64,000 nt of DNA from DATBGO01 sp963695645 (GTDB lineage: Bacteria > Actinomycetota > Actinomycetes > Streptosporangiales > Streptosporangiaceae), in NCBI GenBank assembly GCA_963695645.1, contig CAVOHC010000016.1, positions 62,001-126,000 on the forward strand. The letters are read 5' to 3'. The number at the start of each line of letters is the position of its first letter. Position 1 is the stretch's first letter. Of this stretch, positions 42,877-51,263 are shown piece after piece. The notes under the pieces were generated by a model that was not told where the DNA came from, searched no databases, and saw only the letters and a program-made list of their open reading frames with translations. Both the position numbers and the translations under genes were made by a program.

Positions 42877-44280
42877 ATGGAGCACACTGCAGCGCGTCAC
42901 CAACGCGCGATCGACGTCTTCCTCGCGGACGACAACCTGATCGTCCGCGAGGGAGTACGCGCGCTCATCGAGCGCTGCGCTGGCCTTCGGGTAGTGGGCG
43001 TAGCAGCCGACTACGACGAGGTGGTGACTGGCTGCGCGGCCACCGAGCCGCAGGTGCTGGTCACCGACGTCCGGATGCCGCCGTCCTTCCAGCGCGAGGG
43101 CATCGACGCGGCGAAGGAGGTCCGCAAGCGTCATCCGGGGACCGGGGTCGTGGTGCTGTCCCAGTACGACGATCCCGAATACGCCGTCTCACTCCTCGCC
43201 GCCGGCTCAGCCGGTTACGGCTACCTGCTGAAGGACCGGATCGCCGAGGGCAACCAGCTGGCCGATGCCATCCGCTCGGTCGCAACCGGCGGCACCGCGC
43301 TCGACCCGGCCATCGTTGAGGCACTGGTGCGGCCGGTCGTCGCGCCTGGCGGCCTGCTGGCCGCGGAGGAGGAGCTGCTTGGGCTGGTGGCCGAAGGCAA
43401 GCCGATCAAGGCCATCGCGATATCGCGCGGGCTGCCGCCCGAAGCCGTTGACGCCGAAGTAGAAGCCGTCTTCGTCAAGCTCGCCGCTGGCGTCTCCACC
43501 GGCGACCATGGGGCGCTGAACCGCCTCCGGATGCTCCATCAGGCCATCGTGAACCGCGAGGAGCAGGGCGAGACGCTGTCCCGGCTGCTGCCCGGCGGGC
43601 TGGCCGAGAAGCTCCGGCAAGAGCGGCGGCGCATCGGCGAGACCGAGCGGGTGGTGGTGACCGTGCTGATGAGCGACATCAGGTCCTACTCGAGCATCGC
43701 CGAGCACGCCGACCCGACCCAGCTGGCCGGCCAGCTCAATACGCATCGCGCAGCGATGAACCGGGCCGTCCTCGGCGAAGCGGGCACCGTCATGCAGTTC
43801 GTGGGCGATGCGGTGATGGCCGTCTTCGGCGCCCCGTTCCCGCAGGCCGACCACGCGGACCGCGCGGTGGCCGCCGCGGCCGCCATGCACTCTGCGCAGG
43901 CCGAGATCAACGCCCGCTGGGCGGCAGCCGGGCTGCCCGCGTTCGGCCTGGGCATCGGGCTGTCGACCGGGGAGGCCGCAGCGGCCCTCCTCGGCTCAGC
44001 GGAACGGCTGGAGTACACGCTCGTGGGGGACACCGTCAACCTGTCACAGCGGCTGCAGCAGCTTGCGGCGGCCGGGGAGACCGTGCTTTCCGAGGCCACC
44101 AGCGCCGCATTGACCGTGCCTGTGGCGGCTGCCGCGCTCCCTGCGCAGCAGGTCAAGGGACGGGATACACCGGTAATCGCGTATAAAATCGCGCAACGTG
44201 GCTGTGGCCCGGCCGGACCGACCCCGGCCGGGCCGGACCGCGGCGCAATCAGCCAAACCACCCAGGCGGGGACACGATGA
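42877..44280 (+). CDS. response regulator fused to a class III adenylate/guanylate cyclase
   Basis: 467 residues. A NarL-type receiver (about 10-150; phospho-acceptor D64 in VTDVRMPP) is followed by a 40-residue segment (~163-205, EEELLGLVAEGKPIKAIAIS) that looks like a decayed LuxR helix-turn-helix. The cyclase homology domain (~255-440) follows with metal Asp D267 (SDIRSYSS) and D311 (QFVGDAVMAVFGAP), and N388/R392 in TLVGDTVNLSQRLQ. The usual adenine-specifying Lys is Gln307, so the nucleotide is uncertain. ATG at 42877. ATGA overlap with the next gene. Confidence 0.88.
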   Translation: MEHTAARHQRAIDVFLADDNLIVREGVRALIERCAGLRVVGVAADYDEVVTGCAATEPQVLVTDVRMPPSFQREGIDAAKEVRKRHPGTGVVVLSQYDDPEYAVSLLAAGSAGYGYLLKDRIAEGNQLADAIRSVATGGTALDPAIVEALVRPVVAPGGLLAAEEELLGLVAEGKPIKAIAISRGLPPEAVDAEVEAVFVKLAAGVSTGDHGALNRLRMLHQAIVNREEQGETLSRLLPGGLAEKLRQERRRIGETERVVVTVLMSDIRSYSSIAEHADPTQLAGQLNTHRAAMNRAVLGEAGTVMQFVGDAVMAVFGAPFPQADHADRAVAAAAAMHSAQAEINARWAAAGLPAFGLGIGLSTGEAAAALLGSAERLEYTLVGDTVNLSQRLQQLAAAGETVLSEATSAALTVPVAAAALPAQQVKGRDTPVIAYKIAQRGCGPAGPTPAGPDRGAISQTTQAGTR

Positions 44281-45017
44281 ACGACGAGCATCCAGCGCTG
44301 GCCATGCGAGGCGTGCGTAAGACATTCGAGGCAGAGAACGCTCCGGTGCGGGCGCTCCGCGGCGTCGACCTGACCGTGGCGCCCGGCGAGTTCGCCGCCC
44401 TGATGGGCCCTTCGGGCTGCGGTAAGTCCACCCTGCTGAACCTGGTCGCCGGGCTGGATGTCGCCGATGAGGGAACGATCACCGTCGCCGACGAGGAGGT
44501 CACCGGGCGCAGCGAGGACGACCTGGCCAGGCTCAGACGCCGGCACATCGGGATTATCTTCCAGTTCTTCAACCTGCTGGAAGGCATGACGGTGCTGGAG
44601 AACGTGGCGCTGCCAGCGGTGATCGCAGGCCGCAAGCGCCGGATGGCCGAGACGAGCGCCCGCGACCTGCTTGACCTGCTCGGGATCGGCGACAAGGCGG
44701 CGGCAGTTCCCGGGGTGCTGTCCGGCGGGCAGCGGCAGCGGCTGGCAATCGCCAGGGCGCTCGCGAATCAGCCGACCCTGCTACTCGCCGACGAGCCGAC
44801 CGGCGCGCTCGACTCCGACGGCGGCCAGGAGGTCATCGAGCTGCTCAGCCGGCTGCACGACGGCGGGCAGACCATCGTGATGGTCACGCACGACGCCCAG
44901 GTGGCCGCTGCCGCCCAGCGGATCGTGCGGATGCTCGACGGGCGCATCGCGGCGGAGCCGGCCGCAAGCGAGCCGGCACTCGGTACGAGCGTCCCGGTCG
45001 AGTCGCCCGTGACCTGA
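44277..45017 (+). CDS. ABC transporter ATP-binding protein (LolD/MacB type)
   Basis: 246 residues with Walker A GPSGCGKST (44-52), Q-loop FQFFNLLEGM, signature LSGGQRQRLAIARAL, Walker B LLLADEPTGALD and H-loop VTHD. This LolD/FtsE-like type normally serves an FtsX/MacB permease; the nearest is the divergent one ending at 40099. It is coupled to the cyclase gene by ATGA and lies 38 bases before the histidine kinase, so signalling and transport genes share an operon. Confidence 0.9.
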   Translation: MNDEHPALAMRGVRKTFEAENAPVRALRGVDLTVAPGEFAALMGPSGCGKSTLLNLVAGLDVADEGTITVADEEVTGRSEDDLARLRRRHIGIIFQFFNLLEGMTVLENVALPAVIAGRKRRMAETSARDLLDLLGIGDKAAAVPGVLSGGQRQRLAIARALANQPTLLLADEPTGALDSDGGQEVIELLSRLHDGGQTIVMVTHDAQVAAAAQRIVRMLDGRIAAEPAASEPALGTSVPVESPVT

Positions 45018-45055
45018 GGTCAGCCGACGGCAGACACCCTGCGAGCGGAGTAACG

Positions 45056-47194
45056 ATGGATAGCGGAGTGATGATGAACGCAGCCATCGACCATGATGTG
45101 GCTGCCGCGGCGCCGCCACGGGGCGGCACGGCGCGCCGGGTCCTGGCCGGAGTGGTCATGCCGGCGGTCACGGCCGTCATCGCGGTGGCCGGGCTCCGCA
45201 CGTCGACGCCGGGCGGGATCCCGGCCCTGCAGGCGGTCGCCTTCGGGCTGGTCCTGGTCGGCGCGCTGTCGGGCGCCGTGCTCGCCCGGGCGCCCGAGCG
45301 GGTGCCGCAGTGGCAGGTGGCGTCCGGCTCGCTGGTGGCATCGGTCGCGCTGACCGCGGCGCGGATCGGTGACCAGCCGCCCGGCGGGCACCAGGCGGCA
45401 CGCGACGTGGCCACGTTCGCGGTGCCGGTCATCATCGCGATATCCGTTCATCTGCTGCTTGCCCTTCCCGACGGCCGGCTGGCGGGGACGGCCCGGCGAA
45501 CGGGCGCCGCCCTTGCCTATGCGGCCGCCGCGGCCGCCGGTATCGCGCTGGTGATCGCCGCCCGGCCGGTGCCGGCCTGGGCAGTAGCGGTGGCCTGGCC
45601 GCTGGCCGCGGCGGGTGCCTTGCCGGCCGTGCGGCTGCGCTACCTGCGGGCAGCAGCCCGGGACCGGCAGCGGATGCAGTGGATGAGCGTCGGCGCGGTG
45701 ACGGCCGCTGATACCGCGCTGGTGGTCGTGGTGCTGCACCTGCTGGTCGGATGGCCGGCTGACGCCGTTGCCGTCGCGGCCGGGTGCGCGATCTTCCTGC
45801 CGCTCGGCATGATGGCCGGAGAGCTGCGCGGGCTGGGCAGCTACGGCGGCCGCCTGCTGGTCCAGGTGCTCTCGATAGCGGGTTTCACCACCGTGGTCGC
45901 GGCCATCTACCTGGTGATCGTGCTGGGCATCGGGACCCCGCCGGGAGACTCAGCCGACCGCGCAGTCCTCGGGCTGTCGATGCTGGCAGCAGCGGTGGCC
46001 GCGATCGGGTACCTGCCGGCCAGGGACCGGCTGGTCGCCTCTGCCACCCGATTCGTGTACGGAGCAAGGGAGGCGCCCGACGAGACGCTCCGTACCTTCG
46101 GTAGCCGCCTGACCAGGGCCATCCCGATGGACGAGCTGCTGCTGCAGCTGGCCGAGTCGTTGCGCAAGACAATGGGCCTGACTAGCGCCGAGGTCTACAC
46201 GGGGGCAGGCGATGTGCTGGAGCGGGCCGCAGCGGTGCCCGACACGGGCCCGGTGTCCATCATGGTCACTGCGCGTGAGCGCTCGGTAGTCGCGAGGGCG
46301 GGCGTTTCCGGCAACGCCTGGGCCTCCGTCTGGCTGCCTGCGCTGCTCAGCAGGCGCGGGCGGAGCCAGGTCAGGGTGGCGCCGGTCAGCCATGCCGGGG
46401 AGCTGCTCGGGCTTATCGTCGTGGAACGTCCGGCGACGGCTGACGCGTTCTCCGAGGAGGATGACCGGGTGCTCACCGAGCTTGCCAGGCAGGTCGGCCT
46501 CGCCGTCCACAACGCCAGGCTCGACACAGAGTTGCAGACCACGATGGACGAGCTGCGGAAGCAAGCCGACGAGCTGCGCCGGTCACGGGCCCGCATTGTG
46601 GCGAGCGGCGACGCGGAACGCCGGCGGGTTGAACGCAACCTGCACGACGGCGCGCAGCAGCACCTGGTGGCGATGGCCGTGAGCCTGCGGCTGGCCCGTG
46701 ACATCATCGCCGACGATCCCTGCGCCGCAGCCGAGCTGCTTGACCAGCTGGCCGATGACGTCAAGGGAACCATCCAGGAGCTGCGCGAGCTCGCGCACGG
46801 CATCTACCCGCCGCTGCTCGCGGACAGCGGCCTCGCCGAGGCCCTCCGGGCGTCGGGTAACCGCAGCCCGCTGCCGGTGACCGTGAACGCCAGCGGCATC
46901 GGCCGGTACTCCCCTGACATCGAGGCGGCGGTCTACTTCTGCTGCCTCGAGGCGCTGCAGAACGCCGCCAAGCACGCACCGGAGTCGCGGGTGGAGGTGC
47001 GGGTCTGGGAAGACTCCGGGGGCCTGCTGTTCTCGGTCAGCGACGACGGGCCGGGCTTCTACGCCGAGCGGGCGCGCGGCGGTCACGGGTTCGTCAACAT
47101 GGCGGACCGGCTTGGGGCGATCGGCGGCACGGTGCGGTGGGAGTCGGAGCCAGGTCGCGGCGCCCGAATCCTGGGCTCGGTGCCGCTGCTCTGA
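45056..47194 (+). CDS. membrane histidine kinase, NarX/LiaS type (HisKA_3)
   Basis: 712 residues. The first ~330 contain about eight to ten membrane segments, a GAF-like domain follows (about 350-480), then a coiled coil (TTMDELRKQADELRRSRARI). The HisKA_3 helix has H530 in ERRRVERNLHDGAQQHLVAM and the HATPase domain has EALQNAAKHAP and DDGPGFYAERARGGHGFVNM. It is the only kinase in this block and probably phosphorylates the receiver-cyclase, the single-domain receiver at 47427 and the LuxR regulator at 47913. Confidence 0.9.
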   Translation: MDSGVMMNAAIDHDVAAAAPPRGGTARRVLAGVVMPAVTAVIAVAGLRTSTPGGIPALQAVAFGLVLVGALSGAVLARAPERVPQWQVASGSLVASVALTAARIGDQPPGGHQAARDVATFAVPVIIAISVHLLLALPDGRLAGTARRTGAALAYAAAAAAGIALVIAARPVPAWAVAVAWPLAAAGALPAVRLRYLRAAARDRQRMQWMSVGAVTAADTALVVVVLHLLVGWPADAVAVAAGCAIFLPLGMMAGELRGLGSYGGRLLVQVLSIAGFTTVVAAIYLVIVLGIGTPPGDSADRAVLGLSMLAAAVAAIGYLPARDRLVASATRFVYGAREAPDETLRTFGSRLTRAIPMDELLLQLAESLRKTMGLTSAEVYTGAGDVLERAAAVPDTGPVSIMVTARERSVVARAGVSGNAWASVWLPALLSRRGRSQVRVAPVSHAGELLGLIVVERPATADAFSEEDDRVLTELARQVGLAVHNARLDTELQTTMDELRKQADELRRSRARIVASGDAERRRVERNLHDGAQQHLVAMAVSLRLARDIIADDPCAAAELLDQLADDVKGTIQELRELAHGIYPPLLADSGLAEALRASGNRSPLPVTVNASGIGRYSPDIEAAVYFCCLEALQNAAKHAPESRVEVRVWEDSGGLLFSVSDDGPGFYAERARGGHGFVNMADRLGAIGGTVRWESEPGRGARILGSVPLL

Positions 47195-47228
47195 GACCGG
47201 CCAGCCAATTGGCCGCGCCCCGGCCGAC

Positions 47229-47398
47229 CCGGCCACCCGATCGGCCCGGCCACCCGATCGGCCCGGCCACCCGATCGGCCCGGCCACCCGATCGGCCCGG
47301 CCACCCGATCGGCCCGGCCACCCGATCGGCCCGGCCACCCGATCGGCCCGGCCACCCGATCGGCCCGGCTACCTGATCGGCCCGGCTACCTGATCGGC
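47229..47398. repeat. 17-bp x10 tandem repeat between convergent genes
   Basis: Ten units of CCGGCCACCCGATCGGC, the last two with two base changes each, fill the gap between the kinase stop and the convergent receiver gene. Each unit contains the palindrome CCGATCGG across its junction with the next, so the array could fold and serve as a bidirectional terminator. Confidence 0.95.
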
Positions 47399-47426
47399 GC
47401 AGCCGGCGGATCAGTTCTGCGGTCGG

Positions 47427-47819
47427 TCAGCGCGACGCGAACACGCCCGAGTTCCGCTCATCCCACAGCTGGCGGATCATGTCAGCGCCCAGGCGTTCCT
47501 TGTTCAGGTACGCGCTTGCCCCGCTGGCGGCCGCTCCGGGAGGCAGGTCGGCCGCATCGTAGGTCGAGCACAGGATGACAACGACGCCCGGATGCGCCGA
47601 CACGATCCGGCGAGTGGCCTCGATCCCGCTCATCTCCGGCATGTTTATGTCCATCAGCACCAGCGCCGGGTGCAGCCTCTCGACCAGCTCGATGGCCTCG
47701 GGGCCGCTGCCAGCCTCACCAGCCAGCTCAAAGCCAGGCAGGCGGCGCAGCACGGCCTTGGCCGCGGAGCGGAACGGCGCCTGGTCATCGACCACGAGCA
47801 CGGAGTGCGGGATGCTCAC
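47427..47819 (-). CDS. single-domain response regulator receiver
   Basis: 130 residues: one receiver domain with acidic pair D11-D12 (VLVVDDQAP), phospho-acceptor D57 (LVLMDINMPEMSG), Thr/Ser switch (LCSTYDA) and Lys in AYLNKERLG. The sequence is of NarL type but stops before any helix-turn-helix, so it either acts as a phosphate sink or relay, or binds another protein. It could take phosphate from the kinase at 45056. Confidence 0.88.
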   Translation of the reverse strand: MSIPHSVLVVDDQAPFRSAAKAVLRRLPGFELAGEAGSGPEAIELVERLHPALVLMDINMPEMSGIEATRRIVSAHPGVVVILCSTYDAADLPPGAAASGASAYLNKERLGADMIRQLWDERNSGVFASR

Positions 47820-47912
47820 GGCTCCAGCTTCGCACGCACCTCCGCCGCCGCCGAGGGTGCTGCCTTCCGGGTCGGGGTGTGGTCAGCTTCCGTTGGCGGC
47901 GCGCCGGCGATC

Positions 47913-48587
47913 TCAGCTCGCATCGCTCTGGCTGAGGTACACCAGCACAGCTTTGACGCGGCGGTTAACGTCCTTCTCCTCCGACAGTCCCAGCTTCGCG
48001 AAGATCGAATTGGTGTGCTTCTCTACCGCACGCTCGGTGACGAACAGGGCCGCAGCGATCGCTGAGTTGCTCTTACCCTGCGCCATCTCGGCCAGGATCT
48101 GCGATTCCCTGGGCGTCAGTGACGTTAGTCCGGACTGTCGCTGCTGTGACCGGGCCCGGACCAGCTCATCTACGACGAGCGGGTCGATCACCGAGCCGCC
48201 CTGCGCCACCGTCCGGATCGCCCGGGCCAGCTCGTCGACGCTGCCGACGCGTTCCTTGAGCAGGTAGGCCCGGCCGGATGAACCGTGCTCGAGCAGCGCC
48301 ACCGCATACCCGGGAGCGGTGTACTGGCTCAGCACCACCACGCCGGACCGAGGGTGATGCTGCCGGATCCAGGCCGCGGCCTTGATGCCCTCATCCGTGC
48401 CGGTCGGCGGCATCCGGATGTCGGTGACGACCACGTCAGGGTCCTGCTCCGCGACCAGCGCGAGCAGCTGTGGCAGGTCGGCCGCCGCGCCAACCAGCTC
48501 GAAGTCCTCGTTGGCCGCGACCAGGCGGGAGATGCCCTCCCGCAGCAAGACGTTGTCCTCGGCCAGCGCTACCCGGATAGTTGCCAT
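47913..48587 (-). CDS. NarL/LuxR-family response regulator
   Basis: 224 residues. The receiver (VALAEDNVLLREGI; D56 in VVTDIRMPPTGTDEG) is strikingly like that of the receiver-cyclase, including the long insertion after RMPP. A LuxR-type HTH follows (LTPRESQILAEMAQGKSN, VEKHTNSIFAKLGL). Start ATG at 48587. The shared receiver type suggests that the same kinase controls DNA-binding and cyclase outputs. Confidence 0.92.
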   Translation of the reverse strand: MATIRVALAEDNVLLREGISRLVAANEDFELVGAAADLPQLLALVAEQDPDVVVTDIRMPPTGTDEGIKAAAWIRQHHPRSGVVVLSQYTAPGYAVALLEHGSSGRAYLLKERVGSVDELARAIRTVAQGGSVIDPLVVDELVRARSQQRQSGLTSLTPRESQILAEMAQGKSNSAIAAALFVTERAVEKHTNSIFAKLGLSEEKDVNRRVKAVLVYLSQSDAS

Positions 48588-48868
48588 CGAGCGGTGATCG
48601 TAGCGCGCATGCGCGGAGCCGAACAGGCCAAGGGCGGCATGAGAATGTGGCGCTGGCTTCCGGCCCGCCGTAGCCTTGCGAGCCGAGTAACCCTGGCGGG
48701 GGGAGCTCGCCCCGGCTGGCACATGTCCCGCCAGGGCGAGCCTGATGAGCCGGTATCCCCCGTATCATCTTTGGGTCCCCAACGAATAGAATCGCACACT
48801 CTCCGCGGCGGGTGCCCGGCGGGGTGGGGCTGAGGTCGGCGCACCGGGTTTCTGATCCAATAGGGGGC

Positions 48869-49492
48869 ATGGAACGCCTGGCTCAGCAGATGGTGTTCAT
48901 CTCTGAAATCGACCAGCTGAAGAGCGTGCTCCGGCAGACGATGCTGGCCGGCCCCGGCCGCAGGGAGAACTCCGCCGAGCATTCGTGGCACCTGGCCATG
49001 ATGGCGGTCGTGCTAGCCGAGCATGCGCCGAGCGATACCGACATCGGCCGGGTGATCGTTATGGTGCTGCTGCACGATCTGGTCGAGATCGATGCGGGTG
49101 ACCTGTTCCTGTACGCAGACGACGCACAGCAGGCCAGGCAGGAGACGGCCGAGCGTGCCGCCGCCGACCGGATCTTCGCCCTGCTCCCGCAGGACCAGGC
49201 GGCCAGGCTGCGCGGGCTGTGGGATGAGTTCGAGGAACGGCGGACGCCCGAGGCAAGGTTCGCCAGGGCCCTTGACCGGCTGCAGCCGATGCTCGCGAAT
49301 CTGCGGGCCGGCGGCGGGACCTGGCAGGAACACGGCATCACCGCCGACCGGGTGCTCGCGAAGGTCCAGCTGATCGAGGACGGATCCCCGTCGCTCGGGC
49401 GTTATGCAACGGACCTGGTGACGAACGCCGTGCTGGCCGGGCTGCTGGCGCCCGCGGCTGGCGGCGCTGGCCCCAGCGAAGGCTCGGGCTGA
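48869..49492 (+). CDS. HD-domain hydrolase (YfbR/5'-deoxynucleotidase-like)
   Basis: 207 residues. HD signature residues are in NSAEHSWHLAMMAVVLAEH and VLLHDLVEIDAGD, with a further Asp near ARALDRLQPM. This YfbR/HDDC2-like group hydrolyses deoxynucleoside 5'-monophosphates or related phosphates. ATG at 48869 follows a GGGGG-type ribosome site. Single-gene unit. Confidence 0.85.
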   Translation: MERLAQQMVFISEIDQLKSVLRQTMLAGPGRRENSAEHSWHLAMMAVVLAEHAPSDTDIGRVIVMVLLHDLVEIDAGDLFLYADDAQQARQETAERAAADRIFALLPQDQAARLRGLWDEFEERRTPEARFARALDRLQPMLANLRAGGGTWQEHGITADRVLAKVQLIEDGSPSLGRYATDLVTNAVLAGLLAPAAGGAGPSEGSG

Positions 49493-49676
49493 TTACGCGC
49501 CCGACGGCTACGGCTACCCCGCCTTATGAACGTCCATCCGGGAGAATCCCCGGTCGAATCGGACGTGCGCGACTGGCCTGAACCACCAGGGCAGCAAAGC
49601 TGCTCAGGATGAGGGCGCGATGGTGCAGGCGGCGACCAGCGTGCTGACCTTGATCGTGAGCCATCGGCGCACTGGG

Positions 49677-49937
49677 TCAGCGTGCAGGTCGCCCAGGCCG
49701 GACGGGGGGCTCCGGGCCCGGCCGCCGCGGCGCAGGATGCTCGACCACGGCCACGACCCGGCTGGCCATGAAGCGCGCCGTCCTGACCGCCATCCCGCCC
49801 CGGGTGAGCTCGCTGACCTCGACCAGCCCGCGCCTGTTCACCACCTCGACACGGCGTCCGGCGCGGGTGGCCGTGACCTCGTATGTCTTCGTCACGCCGC
49901 CCGCATCAATAACGATCTCGACCTTGTCACCCTTCAT
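49677..49937 (-). CDS. small hypothetical protein, 86 residues
   Basis: A compact beta-rich protein beginning MKGDKVEIVIDAGGVTKTYE and continuing RRVEVVNRRGLVEVSELTRG, then a Pro/Arg-rich tail. The ATG at 49937 has GGAGG at six-base spacing. It shows normal codon bias and looks like a real gene of unknown function, possibly a short SH3- or KOW-like barrel; that is only an impression. Confidence 0.6.
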   Translation of the reverse strand: MKGDKVEIVIDAGGVTKTYEVTATRAGRRVEVVNRRGLVEVSELTRGGMAVRTARFMASRVVAVVEHPAPRRPGPEPPVRPGRPAR

Positions 49938-49990
49938 CGCTGGCCTCCAGGGCTCCCGGGCGCAAGGCACTGACACGCGCCACGGCTGCA

Positions 49991-50050
49991 GTTCCATGAT
50001 CATGGTTCTTGGGGGGTCCCGGCCCCACCGATCGACCACGATCATGGAAC
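49991..50050. repeat. dispersed palindromic intergenic element, copy B
   Basis: A 60-bp imperfect palindrome: GTTCCATGATCATGG and CCACGATCATGGAAC arms (14 of 15 pair) around a GGGGTCCCGGCCCC core. Same family as copy A (1164-1224) in reverse orientation. It sits in the 366-bp gap 49938-50303, which otherwise shows no gene. Confidence 0.65.
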
Positions 50051-50303
50051 GCGGGCCGCTGTGTCATGGTCGGTCCTACCCGCCGCGGCGGTCGGCGACG
50101 CGGCCGGACCAAACCAGGACCGGACGGTTGCGGAGCCGGGTCGTTCCGGGGCCAGGCCGTTGCGGCCGGAACCATGACAAATCAGGCCGGACCGGGCCTC
50201 CAGAGAGCGCTGATGTCGCTGATCCTGGCGACATCATCAAGACGGGCCGCCAGTTTGTGCCCGGCCCGCTGCCAGCCTCGTCAGAAGAGCCGTCAGAAGA
50301 ACC

Positions 50304-51248
50304 TCAGAAGAACAAGAGCTTGACCGCAGCGACTATCCCGATAACGACCACGAGCATCCGGAGCGCAGCGGGCGGCAGCCGCCGCCCGAATTTCGCGCCG
50401 AGCAAGCCGCCGATGGTTGAGCCTGCCGCGATCAGCAGCACGGCCGGCCACGCGACATGGGCGAACAGGATGAACACTATGGCGGCAGTGGTGTTGACCA
50501 GCGCTACGAGAACGTTCTTGGCGCCGTTCACGCGCTGCAGGCTCTCGTCCAGGAAGCTGCCCAAAAGCCCGATGACCAGCACGCCCTGCGCCGCGCCGAA
50601 GTAACCGCCGTAAACGCCGGACAGCACCACCCCGGCGGCCAGCACTGGGCCGCCATAGCTGGCCTTGCCGCCATGGCTGGCACCGCCCCCCTGGCTCGCA
50701 CCGCCGCCCTGGCCGCCACCGCCCCCCTGGCCGGCACCGCCGCCCTGGCTCGCACCGCCGCCCTGGCTCGCACCGCCGCCCTGGCCGGCACCGCCGCCCT
50801 GGCCGGCACCGCCGCCCTGGCCGGCACCGCCGCCCTGGCCGCCAGCACTGTCCGCCCTGGCCCTGCGCGCCGCGAGCCACGGGCCCAGCCGCGGCTGGAT
50901 GAGCACGAGCACGCAGGCCATCAAGATCAGCACGGGGACGATCAGGGTGAAGGCACTCGCGGGCAGCGACAGCAGCAAGATCGCGCCGGTCAAGCCGCCC
51001 GCGGCGGCGGCCACGCCGAGCCGGGCTAGCCGATCGCGCTGGCCGGCCAGCTCGCGCCGGTAGCCGAACGCACTGCTGAAGTTGCCTGGCACCAGGCCCA
51101 CGTTGTTCGAGACGTTGGCGACCACAGGCGGGAACCCGAACGCAAGCAGCGTCGGGAACGTGATCAGCGATCCGGATCCGACAACAGCGTTGATGCCGCC
51201 TGCGGCGACGCCCGCAGCGAGGATGGCAGCCGCCTCAGCGGGGGACAA
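50304..51248 (-). CDS. TauE/SafE-family sulfite/anion exporter
   Basis: 314 residues with about seven or eight membrane helices in two halves. The first has the family motif GGINAVVGSGSLITFPTLLA, the second SGVYGGYFGAAQGVLVIGLL. Between them, where the family has a short loop, there is a ~60-residue Gly/Gln stretch of 6-residue repeats (AGQGGG). TTG start at 51248, 15 bases after the stop of the ABC ATPase gene, so it is probably in the same operon. Substrate (sulfite, sulfonate or other organic anions) is not determinable. Confidence 0.87.
   Translation of the reverse strand: MSPAEAAAILAAGVAAGGINAVVGSGSLITFPTLLAFGFPPVVANVSNNVGLVPGNFSSAFGYRRELAGQRDRLARLGVAAAAGGLTGAILLLSLPASAFTLIVPVLILMACVLVLIQPRLGPWLAARRARADSAGGQGGGAGQGGGAGQGGGAGQGGGASQGGGASQGGGAGQGGGGGQGGGASQGGGASHGGKASYGGPVLAAGVVLSGVYGGYFGAAQGVLVIGLLGSFLDESLQRVNGAKNVLVALVNTTAAIVFILFAHVAWPAVLLIAAGSTIGGLLGAKFGRRLPPAALRMLVVVIGIVAAVKLLFF
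50674..50850 (-). repeat. 18-bp in-frame tandem repeat in the TauE/SafE loop
   Basis: About ten units of CCGGCACCGCCGCCCTGG with small variants, coding for AGQGGG/ASQGGG on the minus strand. Confidence 0.9.
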
Positions 51249-51263
51249 AGAACCAGCTCGATT

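Noticed and set aside
47083..47393. Open frames through the 17-bp repeat on both strands
   Set aside because: They only reflect stop-free repeats; the period is not a multiple of three and no starts with ribosome sites exist.
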